49,650 nt of DNA from Firmicutes bacterium UBA1191 (GTDB lineage: Bacteria; Bacillota; Clostridia; Peptostreptococcales; Anaerovoracaceae): contig DBYH01000020.1 in assembly GCA_002310095.1 (NCBI GenBank), positions 1 to 49,650 of the forward strand, read 5' to 3'. Below are positions 9,982-18,247 of this stretch, piece by piece. A program made the position numbers and the translations under genes. How positions within the stretch are numbered: the first letter of the stretch is position 1; every line of letters starts with the position of its first letter. Below the pieces are notes generated by a model. It worked only from the letters and a program-made list of their open reading frames with translations. It was not told the DNA's origin and made no database searches.

Positions 9982-12435
9982 TCAGCCTTCTAACAAATCA
10001 TTCTTTTCGACGGTGCTGTCCAGAGCGTTTGTGAACAGCGCTCCCGGTTTAGCCAGAAGCAGACCGAGGGCCGCGGCGACCACGCCGATCAGGATAAGTA
10101 TTCCCAGACTTATTAGATACGCATGCCCGTAGGTGCCCGCGACACATTCACGCATCGCGGTCAGCGCGTAATGGAACGGCATGAACGGATACATGGAACG
10201 GAAGATTCCCGGAAGAACTTCCGTAGGGAATGTCCCGCCTGAACCGGCGACCTGCAGAACTACTATTACTACGCTGATCGCCATGCCCAGTTTGCCCATG
10301 GCAAAGGCAAGGGCGTAGTTTATCATCGTAAACACGACTCCAATTATGCACGCGGCAAATACGAACATTATCGGATGCACGCACTGGATTCCGACGTACA
10401 GCAGATCGCCCAGTGAAACTATAAGCGCCTGTGCGAGACCGATCAGCATGAACAGACGGTATCTTCCGAAGAACTGTCCGAAGAGACCAGGCTCGTTTTC
10501 CAGAGTCGCGTTGCCTTTGCGCTTCTGTCTCGCGCGGATGAGAACCGCCGCGAAGAGAGCCCCTACCCACAGGGACAGTATCGTATAGAACGAAGCCATC
10601 ATGGAACCGAAGTTTTTCGTCGGATAGATGGTCACCGTTTCCATCTCGATAGGAGTACCGAGTTTCTCGGCGATGACCTCGGTGCCGTCTGAAAGCAGCG
10701 CGTTGAGGTTCTCTATCTCGTCGCTCTCCGCGAGACTGTCGAACAGTCCCGACAGCGCGTCAAAGCCGCTACGGATATTGAGGAGGGAGCCTACCGAAAG
10801 ATTCATTCCCCCGTCCAGTGATTCCAGCGCTTTTTCGGCTCCGGCGAGAGCGCTGCTGAGCGTGGAAAGATCGCCGTATGACTCGCTCAGTGTTTTTTGC
10901 AAATCATCGATCGCCCGCTTTGTATCGGCGATGGCCTGACTGATCTGGTCGTCGACTTCACTGCCCACATCCTCGGCGATGGACTTGGCTGAGTCAGACG
11001 CCGATTTGATATCGGCTTCTATGCTCGCCAGCGTATTCTGAGTCTGTTCCCATGTGGTCTCGTTCGCCACTTCGAGATTGTCCAGTCCCTTGCATATGTC
11101 GCGGAGAAGTCCGGCGAGTCTCTCGAATCTGGCGGAGAGTCCGGCAAGACCGAGGTCAGAAAGTTTTTTCGCAAAGTCCTCAGCGGAATCAGCCATGTCG
11201 CTGACGCGTTTCTTATGGGCTTTCAGATCGTCCGTGACGAACTTGTTGAATGCTTCCATGTCACCGTCAACTGCCGAGAGGGCGTCGTCCAGATCATCCA
11301 ATCCGTTGGCAATCGTTTTGGCTTCTTTTTTCACCGCCTTGGAAACCTTCTTCGCGTCTTTCTCTGTCTCCGGAAGCATATCCTCCTGCTCGTCCAGAAC
11401 TTTTTCTCCTGCTTCTATGGCGTCCTTCGCACTGTCCGTCATGCTGCCTGAAGCCTTAAGCAGTTCATCAGCCGCATCCGAAAGCCCTCTCGCCGCTGTG
11501 ACGAGAGCCACCAGGTCATCCATTCGTTCGCTGAGAAGCGTCATCTGGTTTCCGAGATCGGTGAAGACGTCTTCCGTGTCTACGCCTGCCGCGTCCGCGA
11601 CTGCCTTTGCTTCAGATACATATTTGCCCACTGTATCGATGAAGGCCGCGTCCAGTTCATCCTTCAGCGCGGACTGCGCCTTGTTCGTAATCTTCGGCGC
11701 GATCGCGTTCTTCTTCTCATTCTCATAGTAATCCATCTCCGGATGGGTCAGCTCCCCTGAAGTGAAACTCAGAACATCGCTGCTGAAATCCTCCGGTATG
11801 ACGACGGCCGCGTAGTAGTCTCCGGCATAAAGTCCTTCAAGAGCCTTCTCCTTGTTTTTTACGAAGGTCCAGCCGATGGCGTCGTTTTCTTTGAGCTCTT
11901 CCGTGACTTTCTCTCCGACGTTGATGTTCAGTCCCAGAAGATCCGCGCCATCATCCTCGTTGGCGACAGCCACCTTAATGCGGCCGGTCGCATCCGGCGT
12001 ATAAGGATCCCAGTTGGAGAATATGTTGAACCATGCATAGAGGCAAGGCACAATGCAAAGGCCAAGGAGCATTATTATCACAACTACGCTCGACGCAAGG
12101 CGCCTGAAATCCAGCCTGCTGAATCCCAGAAGGTCGTCGTACTCCTCTTCCCTGTCGGTCATGCTTCTCATGGTTTTTTTCATGACGCTGTCCACATACT
12201 CGACTCCGATGAGGAAGGCAGCCAGACCGAACAGGCAGAAGATCCATATCAGAAGGAAGACCATCTTATCACTGTGGGTGAGCCAGCGCACTGTAAACAG
12301 AATGACAGGGAGTACAAGCATTCCTATGCTGCCGTACTTTATCATGGTCTTGTTCCTGTCGTGCAGCCACGCCGCCCGTGAGCGGAGTCCTTCGTAAAGC
12401 TGTTCGTAACGGTTGTTCTGAGGATTGTTATCCAT
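9982..12435 (-). CDS. YhgE/Pip family membrane protein (second gene of pair)
   Basis: 817 aa. Compared with the upstream paralogue it has an extra N-terminal module with two membrane helices (residues about 35-90). It then shows the Pip hallmark helix followed by CLYAWFNIFSNWDPY and the extracytoplasmic start TGRIKVAVANEDDGA. The central 300 residues are long heptad-rich helices (DAxDELLKASGSMTDSAKDAIEAGEK...). The C-terminal 230 residues hold about six helices of the ABC-2 permease type (SMMASFYTILSLWVGALF, GTFPTEVLPGIF). Relatives include Lactococcus Pip (phage receptor) and type VII secretion YueB/EsaA-like proteins. Its ATG overlaps the stop of the upstream gene (TAATG) with GGAGG 8 nt before, so the two are translationally coupled and probably act together. 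Confidence 0.9.
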   Translation of the reverse strand: MDNNPQNNRYEQLYEGLRSRAAWLHDRNKTMIKYGSIGMLVLPVILFTVRWLTHSDKMVFLLIWIFCLFGLAAFLIGVEYVDSVMKKTMRSMTDREEEYDDLLGFSRLDFRRLASSVVVIIMLLGLCIVPCLYAWFNIFSNWDPYTPDATGRIKVAVANEDDGADLLGLNINVGEKVTEELKENDAIGWTFVKNKEKALEGLYAGDYYAAVVIPEDFSSDVLSFTSGELTHPEMDYYENEKKNAIAPKITNKAQSALKDELDAAFIDTVGKYVSEAKAVADAAGVDTEDVFTDLGNQMTLLSERMDDLVALVTAARGLSDAADELLKASGSMTDSAKDAIEAGEKVLDEQEDMLPETEKDAKKVSKAVKKEAKTIANGLDDLDDALSAVDGDMEAFNKFVTDDLKAHKKRVSDMADSAEDFAKKLSDLGLAGLSARFERLAGLLRDICKGLDNLEVANETTWEQTQNTLASIEADIKSASDSAKSIAEDVGSEVDDQISQAIADTKRAIDDLQKTLSESYGDLSTLSSALAGAEKALESLDGGMNLSVGSLLNIRSGFDALSGLFDSLAESDEIENLNALLSDGTEVIAEKLGTPIEMETVTIYPTKNFGSMMASFYTILSLWVGALFAAVLIRARQKRKGNATLENEPGLFGQFFGRYRLFMLIGLAQALIVSLGDLLYVGIQCVHPIMFVFAACIIGVVFTMINYALAFAMGKLGMAISVVIVVLQVAGSGGTFPTEVLPGIFRSMYPFMPFHYALTAMRECVAGTYGHAYLISLGILILIGVVAAALGLLLAKPGALFTNALDSTVEKNDLLEG

Positions 12436-14513
12436 TACAGCACCTCCGTTTCTTCCAGCTTTTCGGTCATGTAGCGGTTAACGCCGATAAACGGCTTGCG
12501 TATGAACAGACCGATGGCGACACCCAGCAAACCGAATATGAGCAGCTGGGCGAGATAGATTATGAAATCAGATCCGTAAGCTCCGCATATGGTCTCACGC
12601 ATGGCGTTGATGGCATATGGGAACGGGAAGAATCTGTATATCTTGTCGAATATCTCCGGAAGGATCTCAATAGGATATGATCCGCTGGAGCCCGCGATCT
12701 GGAGTACCATGATCACGACTACCGCGGCCTTTCCGACTATTCCGAAGGACAGAGTCATTGCGAATATCAGCATCACGAAGACCAGGCTCGTGACCGCAGC
12801 GGATATCCACATTAGCCACGGATGCACAGGTTCGCAGTCGAGGAGGAAGATGTCACCCGCCACTATTACCGCGGCCTGAAGCTGTCCGATCAGCGCAAAG
12901 ATCAGGAAACGTCCGAAGAAGCTCTGGGATTCTGTTATCTGAGGGTACTTCCTGCGGTCTACATTTGTCTTGAACAGTCCGATGAGTATGACGCCTCCAA
13001 CCCAGATGCCCAGTATCGAATAGAATGGAGCCATCGCCGCGCCGTAGGATCTGACTGAATAGATTTCCTGCTTTTTGACAGTGACAAGGGATGAGAAGAA
13101 CTTGCTGTAATCGTCAGGGTTTTCTCCCATCAGTTCGGACAAAAGACCCAGGCGGTCCTCTTCGTCCGCCTCTTCAACCTGAGCAATGATGCTGTCCAGA
13201 TCCCCTTCGAGAGATGTCAGGACGACCTGAAGCCTGTCGGCTGTATTATCAAGTCCGCTGACCGTGCCTCCCGCGGAATCGAGTATCGGGTCTATGCTGT
13301 CCAGCATTCCGTTAGTCGACGCAACCAGAGGCTTCGCGACCTTTATGGCTCTCTTGAAATCAGAAATCAGATTGTCGATCGCCGTCCCCAGATCGCTGTT
13401 TCCTATATTGCTGAGAGACTGGATGGCTTCCGCCAGTGCCTTGGCGTTCCCTACAGGGTCTTCATCAATAAGGTCTATAATCTCCTCCGTCTGGAGGATC
13501 ATGATATCTATCGTGTCGCGCAGTATGCGCGCCGCATATGACTGACTGGTGTCAGGAATGAGCGAGCGCATTTCCTTAAGAACGCTCAGGACGGTCTCCG
13601 CCTGTTCCTTCGCTATTCCCGCCAGTTCACGGATCTCATCTTCATCAGTTGCGTTTATCAACGCGTCAATTGTGCCATTGAGTTCCTTGATCGCAGCGTT
13701 TAAGACCTTAAGTTCCTTTTTCAGACTTTTTTTCAGTTTCTTCAGGGTTGCCTTTGCTTCTTTTATGCTCTCTTCCGCATTCGCCAGATTCGAATCCGCT
13801 CTGTCGCGGGCTTTGTCCAGATTCTTCTCTGCGCTGCTCAGTGAGTTCTTGATGTTGCTGCTGCTGGAGGACAGCAGACCAACTGACGCGTTGAAGTCGC
13901 TGATTGCGGCGCGTGTTTCCTTCAGCCGGTCGAGAGCCTGCTCCGCCGTTTCTTCAGGATCCATTTCCTCATCCAGTTTGTTCGTGCTTTCGAATACCTG
14001 ATCGAATACCTTCTCAAGGTACTTCTTATTGATCGTATCCTGCAGCTTCTCGGCCACAGTATCCGTTATCTTCGCCGCGGCCGCGTTCTTCTTGACATTC
14101 GAATAATAAGTCAGGGAAGGCACCCGGGAATCCAGAGCCTCCGCAATATGAAGCATGTTGTATGTAAAATTGTCTTCTATTATTATCGCCGCATAGTACT
14201 CTCCGGAGCGGACGCCCTCTATGGCCTTTTCCGGTGAATCAGGGAACTGCCATCCTATATCGTGGTTGCCCCTGATCTTGGCCATGAACTCATCCGCAGC
14301 GTTCACATACGTACCGTCCGTCATATGGGCGCCCGGATCTTTTGAGGCCACAGCAACAGGAATTCTGTCTGTGTTTTCATAAGGGTTCTCGCTGGCATAG
14401 ATATTGACCCACGCGTAAAGCGCAGGCAGAATGATTACGCCAATCACAAGTACAGGCACCAAAAGCTGCCTCGTGATTGACTTCATGTCATCCTTGAAAA
14501 CCCTGAAAATCAT
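12435..14513 (-). CDS. YhgE/Pip family membrane protein (first gene of pair)
   Basis: 692 aa from the ATG at 14513, chosen because GAGG is 9 nt upstream and family similarity starts with MIFRVFKDDMKSITRQ. A further 15 upstream codons are open but look non-coding. One N-terminal helix (LLVPVLVIGVIILPALYAWVNIYA) is followed by the extracytoplasmic domain (NTDRIPVAVASKDPGAHMT, GEYYAAIIIEDNFT). A coiled-coil region spans about residues 180-480. Six C-terminal helices follow (APFYSILGIWVGGVILIGLF, GSSGSYPIEILPEIFDKIYRFFPF, the latter a conserved Pip segment). The pair probably forms a membrane complex. Its cargo is unknown. It is transcribed from an extended -10 promoter just upstream. Confidence 0.9.
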   Translation of the reverse strand: MIFRVFKDDMKSITRQLLVPVLVIGVIILPALYAWVNIYASENPYENTDRIPVAVASKDPGAHMTDGTYVNAADEFMAKIRGNHDIGWQFPDSPEKAIEGVRSGEYYAAIIIEDNFTYNMLHIAEALDSRVPSLTYYSNVKKNAAAAKITDTVAEKLQDTINKKYLEKVFDQVFESTNKLDEEMDPEETAEQALDRLKETRAAISDFNASVGLLSSSSSNIKNSLSSAEKNLDKARDRADSNLANAEESIKEAKATLKKLKKSLKKELKVLNAAIKELNGTIDALINATDEDEIRELAGIAKEQAETVLSVLKEMRSLIPDTSQSYAARILRDTIDIMILQTEEIIDLIDEDPVGNAKALAEAIQSLSNIGNSDLGTAIDNLISDFKRAIKVAKPLVASTNGMLDSIDPILDSAGGTVSGLDNTADRLQVVLTSLEGDLDSIIAQVEEADEEDRLGLLSELMGENPDDYSKFFSSLVTVKKQEIYSVRSYGAAMAPFYSILGIWVGGVILIGLFKTNVDRRKYPQITESQSFFGRFLIFALIGQLQAAVIVAGDIFLLDCEPVHPWLMWISAAVTSLVFVMLIFAMTLSFGIVGKAAVVVIMVLQIAGSSGSYPIEILPEIFDKIYRFFPFPYAINAMRETICGAYGSDFIIYLAQLLIFGLLGVAIGLFIRKPFIGVNRYMTEKLEETEVL

Positions 14514-14532
14514 CTCAAATACCTCGTGTCCT

Positions 14533-14541
14533 ATTGTACCA
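14533..14541 (-). promoter_or_regulatory. Extended -10 promoter of the Pip operon
   Basis: Minus-strand TGG-TACAAT (TACAAT 14533-14538, TG motif just upstream) gives an extended -10 element. No good -35 box is present at the right distance. Transcription would begin near 14526, leaving a very short leader before the ATG at 14513. Confidence 0.4.
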
Positions 14542-14559
14542 CAAAAGCAGGACAACATG

Positions 14560-14587
14560 AAAAAAGGAGACTTCTTTTGAAGCCTCC
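14560..14587 (-). terminator. Rho-independent terminator after the sigma/anti-sigma operon
   Basis: Minus strand GGAGGCTTC-AAAA-GAAGTCTCC followed by TTTTTT. It ends the PepSY-sigma-RsgI operon and separates it from the Pip operon. Confidence 0.85.
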
Positions 14588-14605
14588 CCTTCGGTTTCGT
14601 TTTAT

Positions 14606-15643
14606 TTAGTCATCGTCATCATCGTCGTCGTCATCTTCGTCTTCGTCGATGTCATCCGAATCGTCGTCCGAGTCGTAATAGATGCCGGTTTCTTCTTCGA
14701 TAAGGCTGCCGGTTTCCGCAGTGATGTAGTATTCATATTCCCGGCCGTTCACTTCAAACTCCACTTCGTAGACTATTGTTCCGTCTTCACAGTCGAGTTC
14801 GACCTCCAGGTCGCTGACCTGTTCTCTGGTGAACCCGCCCTTTGCCAGAGCTGTTTCTATCGCTTCCTCCTGCGGGATGTATCTGCTTGTGTCGGCCTTG
14901 CCGTACAGATCTTCGCTGGCGACATTTCTCTCCTGACCCAGCAGAATCAGTTCCTGCGTGGACAGCTGCAGTAGAGAATCCTCTGTCATGTGTCTGCCAT
15001 TTGTCGCCATCAGGTTACGGATCAGCCAGGCCTTTCCAAGGGAGATGTCGTTCTCCTCAGAGAAGGCTTTCAGGTCCGGATCGTCCCGGACATACTGTCC
15101 CATGATCGCGCCGGTAACCTTGGTGCTGTCCAGATAACTGTTGATATTTCCCGCCAGTTCCTGTTCGAGCTCAATGCCTTTGGCTTCATCTTCCGCGCTT
15201 ACGGAGATGAGAACGGAGTTGTTCAGATCCGTCAGATACCCGTTCTTGAGCATAGATCCTATCAGCGCGTTGCAGGCCACGTTGACGTCCGATCCCTTCA
15301 GATCCATGTCCGCAAGCAGGACCTCACCGTCACTGTTCAGGGCGTCGGCCGAAATGACAGTTCCTTTCTTATCTATGGATAATTCCACGCTCGGATTGAC
15401 ATCTATGTCGACCACGGCGAAGGTTCCGCCGTCCTGATTAAATACTGCGAATACCCCAACGAAGATGAGCATCGCGGCTGCGCACCCCGCGAGGGCCTTG
15501 TACCATCTGCGCTTCGGTGTGCGGCGCGGCGCAGGTTCCTCTGTTATCTCTGCCATAAGATCGTCCAGAATGTACGGGGTGGTGTCGTTTATCGCCTGAC
15601 GCAGATGCTCTTCAATGTAATTCTCAGTGTATTTTTCTGTCAT
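14606..15643 (-). CDS. Membrane anti-sigma factor with RsgI-type and PepSY-like domains and poly-Asp tail
   Basis: 345 aa. The cytoplasmic N-terminus (1-45) would bind the sigma factor. One membrane helix follows (WYKALAGCAAAMLIFVGVFAVF, about 46-67). The outside part begins with the RsgI signature VVDIDVNPSVELSIDKKG (about 76-93), known from anti-SigI factors. A PepSY-like segment (EEAIETALAKGGFTREQVSDLEVELDCEDG, then YEVEFEVNGREYEYYI) lies at about 253-315. The last 23 residues are almost all Asp/Glu/Ser. The start overlaps the sigma stop by 4 nt (ATGA), so the two are made in a fixed ratio. The RsgI domain is classically partnered with SigI-family sigmas; here the partner reads as ECF-like. 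Signal and protease cascade are unknown. Confidence 0.85.
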   Translation of the reverse strand: MTEKYTENYIEEHLRQAINDTTPYILDDLMAEITEEPAPRRTPKRRWYKALAGCAAAMLIFVGVFAVFNQDGGTFAVVDIDVNPSVELSIDKKGTVISADALNSDGEVLLADMDLKGSDVNVACNALIGSMLKNGYLTDLNNSVLISVSAEDEAKGIELEQELAGNINSYLDSTKVTGAIMGQYVRDDPDLKAFSEENDISLGKAWLIRNLMATNGRHMTEDSLLQLSTQELILLGQERNVASEDLYGKADTSRYIPQEEAIETALAKGGFTREQVSDLEVELDCEDGTIVYEVEFEVNGREYEYYITAETGSLIEEETGIYYDSDDDSDDIDEDEDDDDDDDDD

Positions 15644-16176
15644 CGATCTGCCCCCTTTCCTTCCAGTTCTTCTCTCATTTTGCTGAGCGAGCGATTGTAC
15701 TTCGATAACACCGTCCCGATCGGGATGTCCAGAAGCTCCGCGATTTCCCTGTGCTTCATGCCTGTCAGAGCGTGAAGCACGACGATCTGCCGGTCTTCGA
15801 AATCCAGCACGCCCAGCGCCTTCTCCAGAATCATGTGATCCGCCACATTGTCCGCATGGTCCTCTGAAGAAATGTGTTCGTACTGGGTGATGTCCTCACA
15901 GATCTGACCCGACTTCAGCCGGTTATAGCAGAGGTTCCTGACGATAGTCATGATCCACGCCATCGGTTTGCCCATAGGCTTGTAGGAAATGGCGCTGTTC
16001 CAGACCTTAATGTACGCGTCGTGCATGATATTCTCCGCGTCATGCCGGTTCCTTAAAATTGACAGCGCGAAGCCATACACGGCGCTTGAGGTCTGCTGGT
16101 ACAGATCCCCGAAAGCGCCGTGATCACCCTGACCCATGCGCAATATCAGTTTTTCATCGAGTTCCAATGAATTCAT
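15640..16176 (-). CDS. RNA polymerase ECF-type sigma factor
   Basis: 178 aa with only sigma regions 2 and 4. Region 2 is at about 20-90 (YGFALSILRNRHDAENIMHDAYIKVWNSA, then PMAWIMTIVRNLCYNRLK). Region 4 is at about 115-170 (LGVLDFEDRQIVVLHALTGMKHREIAELLDIPIGTVLSKYNRSLSKMR), the DNA-binding helix-turn-helix for the -35 element. The start codon lies inside the end of the upstream PepSY gene (23-nt overlap) and the stop overlaps the anti-sigma start, so all three are coupled. It probably controls a cell-envelope regulon. Its target promoters are unknown, although the GGGGACA motif found elsewhere in this window is a candidate. Confidence 0.92.
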   Translation of the reverse strand: MNSLELDEKLILRMGQGDHGAFGDLYQQTSSAVYGFALSILRNRHDAENIMHDAYIKVWNSAISYKPMGKPMAWIMTIVRNLCYNRLKSGQICEDITQYEHISSEDHADNVADHMILEKALGVLDFEDRQIVVLHALTGMKHREIAELLDIPIGTVLSKYNRSLSKMREELEGKGADR

Positions 16177-16684
16177 AATCGTATTCCATGACTTTGCCGT
16201 TAGGCGCGAGAAGCTCGTACTCGTACTTGTACTTGCTTGTGCGGAACTTGAGCGTGTACTTTCCTTCTTTATGCTTGTACTTGTACTTGCAGGTTCCCTT
16301 CTTGATCGTCTTCAGGCTGACGCCGGATTTTTTCGCGACGATCTTTCTTGCCTTTTTCTTTCCGATCTTCTTCTTGGACTTGTTGTGCTTGTAAACGTAA
16401 TCTACTGATTTCTCGAGAATCAGTCCGTCGCTGACGGCGATTTCGTAACTGTATTCCGTCCTGCTGCTCTTTTTGACGAATTCGATCTCGTAGGCCTTAC
16501 CGTTATCGTCAAGCTCTACCTCCAGATTCTTTACCTTTGACGCAGAAGTATTCGCGTCCTTCAGAGCCTTCTTGACCGCGGCGTCTTCGCTGACTCCTCC
16601 CGTTTCTCCAAAAGCAGCGGCGCTCATGGCTAACGCAACTATTAACGCCAGAAGTACTGTGCTTATTTTTCTCATTTTTTTCAT
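16154..16684 (-). CDS. Secreted PepSY-domain protein
   Basis: 176 aa from the ATG at 16684, chosen for the AAGGAGG 8 nt upstream. The signal peptide is MKKMRKISTVLLALIVALAMSAAAFGE. Two PepSY-like repeats follow: VSEDAAVKKALKDANTSASKVKNLEVELDDNGKAYEIEF at about 30-70 and KIGKKKARKIVAKKSGVSLKTIKK onwards. The mature protein is very rich in Lys and Tyr. PepSY domains are thought to inhibit or sense extracellular proteases. As the first gene of an operon with an ECF sigma and a PepSY-bearing anti-sigma, it may tune proteolysis of the anti-sigma. This is inference from context. Confidence 0.85.
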   Translation of the reverse strand: MKKMRKISTVLLALIVALAMSAAAFGETGGVSEDAAVKKALKDANTSASKVKNLEVELDDNGKAYEIEFVKKSSRTEYSYEIAVSDGLILEKSVDYVYKHNKSKKKIGKKKARKIVAKKSGVSLKTIKKGTCKYKYKHKEGKYTLKFRTSKYKYEYELLAPNGKVMEYDYEFIGTR

Positions 16685-16760
16685 TGTCGTATCCTCCTTT
16701 ATATAAATATAACAATCGGGCACGGCATTTTATTGCATGAATTCAGCAATAATCTGCTGG

Positions 16761-16780
16761 TTTTGATTATTATATCAAAA
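16761..16780. promoter_or_regulatory. 7-6-7 inverted repeat between divergent PepSY operon and flavodoxin
   Basis: TTTTGAT-N6-ATCAAAA is a perfect dyad and contains TATAAT on the minus strand (within GATATAATAATC). An 8-bp palindrome GGTCGACC follows at 16787-16794. The positions suit an operator controlling one or both divergent units. No regulator is assigned. Confidence 0.35.
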
Positions 16781-16874
16781 AAGGCCGGTCGACCATAAGG
16801 TAGACAACCGAAACCGCCGGTGTTATCCTTATCAGTGCGGAGAGCAGACAGACTTTCCGGATGGGAGGGGGAAA

Positions 16875-17360
16875 ATGAAAACACTGATCGTTTATTATTC
16901 ACTGGAAGGCAATACTGATTACGCGGCGAAGAGAATCGCCGGAAGCATCGGCGCTGATACGCTGCGTCTGGTTCCGAAAAAAGCGTACAAGGATAAGGGA
17001 TTCTCGAAATTCCTTTGGGGCGGCAAAAGCGCCGTCATGGCGGAGGCTCCGAAACTGGAACCTTACGATGCGGATCTCGAAGGATATGACCGGATCGTAT
17101 TCGGATTCCCTGTATGGGCGTCGAACTTTACTCCGCCTCTGCGGACCTTCATTAACGAACACCGGGCGGAACTCGCGGGAAAAGAGATTGCTGCCTTTGC
17201 TTGCCAGAGCGGCAGCGGTGCTCCGAAAGCCCTCGGAAAACTTAAGGACGCCCTCGGAATTGACGATTTCGCCTCTGAAGCCATTTTCATCGATCCGAAG
17301 CAGAAGCAGTCGGAAGCCACCGACACGGCGATAGACGAATTCAGCGAACAACTGAAATAA
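16875..17360 (+). CDS. Flavodoxin family protein
   Basis: 161 aa. The FMN phosphate-binding loop is at the N-terminus (VYYSLEGNTDYAAKRIA, residues 6-22). The middle has FGFPVWASNFTPPLRTFI, the usual flavodoxin segment that contacts the isoalloxazine ring. The end gives a typical alpha/beta fold. It probably carries electrons in low-potential anaerobic redox reactions. The partner is unknown. The ribosome binding site is GGGAGGGGG close to the ATG. The gene is alone, transcribed away from the PepSY-sigma operon and closed by a strong terminator. Confidence 0.9.
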   Translation: MKTLIVYYSLEGNTDYAAKRIAGSIGADTLRLVPKKAYKDKGFSKFLWGGKSAVMAEAPKLEPYDADLEGYDRIVFGFPVWASNFTPPLRTFINEHRAELAGKEIAAFACQSGSGAPKALGKLKDALGIDDFASEAIFIDPKQKQSEATDTAIDEFSEQLK

Positions 17361-17363
17361 AGC

Positions 17364-17392
17364 AAAACCCCGGCCTCTCCGGTCGGGGTTTT
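17364..17392 (+). terminator. Rho-independent terminator of the flavodoxin gene
   Basis: AAAACCCCG and CGGGGTTTT pair around a short loop 3 nt after the flavodoxin stop codon. The hairpin forms the left end of the repeat element copy 1. Confidence 0.85.
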
Positions 17393-17453
17393 ACCAAAAA
17401 CTTATAGCTCTAGGAAAATATCCTTGAAAGGTTGTCAACTATCTTCCACACAT

Positions 17454-17483
17454 ATATACCGACTAAAGGCGGAAAAGGGGACA
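17454..17483 (-). repeat. WATAC-N17-GGGGACA motif, copy 1
   Basis: ATATAC (17454-17459), exactly 17 bp, then GGGGACA (17477-17483), preceded by CCACAC and followed by AACTTTTTT. Read on the minus strand it is A-tract, TTTGTCCCC, 17 bp, GTATAT. No gene lies downstream on that strand except antisense to flavodoxin. Confidence 0.55.
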
Positions 17484-17535
17484 AACTTTTTTAATTTTTT
17501 TGAAATCTTTTTTCGGGGTCTTGTGATGTCTCCGA

Positions 17536-17570
17536 CAAAAGAAAAGGCACCAGCCGGAATGGCTGATGCC
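17536..17570 (-). terminator. Terminator of the small secreted protein gene
   Basis: Minus strand GGCATCAGCC-ATTCC-GGCTGGTGCC followed by TTTTCTTTT. It lies 22 bp beyond the stop of the 17593 gene. Confidence 0.85.
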
Positions 17571-17592
17571 GCATCTGCGCAATAATATAAAT

Positions 17593-18042
17593 CTAGTAAG
17601 TGACGGTGCCGCTGTATTTGGTGATGGTCTCGTACTTTTTGCTTTTGTACGCTTTTACTACAGCCTTGACCCGGTATTTGCCTTTGGCTACCGCCTTGGT
17701 ATGGGACATCGACAGCGTGTTGCTTGCCGTCGTTTTGGACCAGCTCTTTACGGCGACCCAGTTCCCGCTTGAATACTTCTGCAGAGTGATCGTGGCTGAA
17801 ATCGAAGTAGTATCACCGTCGTAATCCTTGACCACTACGCCAGATGTTGCCGTTCCTTTGCTGATCGACAGTGATGGCTTAACTTTTTCCACATACGTGT
17901 AGTCCGGAAGATCCGGATCGTCTGCCGGCGAATCCGCGGCAAAAGCCTGAACGCCGCCAAACGCAAACATCATCGCGACTGATAATACGACAGCAAACAT
18001 CAACCTTTTCATTTCAATTTTCCTTTTCATTTCCTTCTTCAT
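17593..18042 (-). CDS. Small secreted protein of unknown function
   Basis: Up to 149 aa. It has a clear signal peptide (MKRLMFAVVLSVAMMFAFGGVQAFAA) and a mature part of about 110 residues rich in Ser, Thr, Lys and Val that looks like one beta-sandwich domain (SLSISKGTATSGVVVKDYDGDTTSISATITLQKY, then KGKYRVKAVVKAYK). I do not recognise the family. Three in-frame ATGs (18042, 18030, 18012) are possible: GGGGAGG is only 1 nt before the first, while AAAAGG lies 9 nt before the third, which starts right at the signal peptide. It has its own terminator. The fixed-spacing motif at 18081-18110 lies just upstream in promoter orientation. Confidence 0.75.
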   Translation of the reverse strand: MKKEMKRKIEMKRLMFAVVLSVAMMFAFGGVQAFAADSPADDPDLPDYTYVEKVKPSLSISKGTATSGVVVKDYDGDTTSISATITLQKYSSGNWVAVKSWSKTTASNTLSMSHTKAVAKGKYRVKAVVKAYKSKKYETITKYSGTVTY

Positions 18043-18080
18043 ACCTCCCCTTCATTTAATTGCGCATAACCTCCATACAT

Positions 18081-18110
18081 ATATACTGTCCAAACACAAA
18101 AAAGGGGACA
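18081..18110 (-). promoter_or_regulatory. WATAC-N17-GGGGACA motif copy 2, possible alternative-sigma promoter
   Basis: On the minus strand TGTCCCC (18104-18110), 17 bp, GTATAT (18081-18086), preceded by an A-tract. It lies 39 bp before the first ATG of the 17593-18042 secreted-protein gene, the right place and orientation for a promoter. It does not fit sigma-A. The ECF sigma gene starts 138 bp away on the other strand. Confidence 0.5.
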
Positions 18111-18191
18111 AACTTTTTGCGTTTTTTGTTTTTCGCGCGCAGATACAGTATAAATGCCGCCGCGGCTTCAGGCAATAAAGGATTTTATTAT

Positions 18192-18220
18192 TTGACAGAA
18201 CGCCCATATCACATTAATCT
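18192..18220 (+). promoter_or_regulatory. Possible promoter of the second ECF sigma operon
   Basis: TTGACA (18192-18197), 17 bp, TAATCT (18215-18220). The -35 box is perfect but the -10 box is poor, so the element may need help or be weak. It ends 27 bp before the start codon. Confidence 0.35.
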
Positions 18221-18247
18221 GTTGTTATCGGAAAGGATAGATGTTAT

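Larger units (their letters stand above)
17361..17541 (+). repeat. Intergenic repeat element, copy 1
   Basis: This stretch aligns by eye with 19508-19648. Shared blocks in order: AGCAAAACCCC...GGGGTTTTAC (terminator hairpin), CTTATAGC-CT-GG-AA, ATACCGAC-AAAGGCG-A...GGGGACA, CTTTTTT, and a TGTC-CCGACAAA end. The two copies are 2.1 kb apart in the same orientation and flank the second ECF sigma locus. They could be a small mobile (REP/MITE-like) element or an ancient duplication. Confidence 0.6.

Noticed and set aside
11054..11728. Plus-strand Ser/Ala-rich frame opposite the Pip gene (224 codons)
   Set aside because: Mirror of the Ala/Asp/Glu-rich coiled coil of the Pip protein; such strings arise from codon bias on the other strand.
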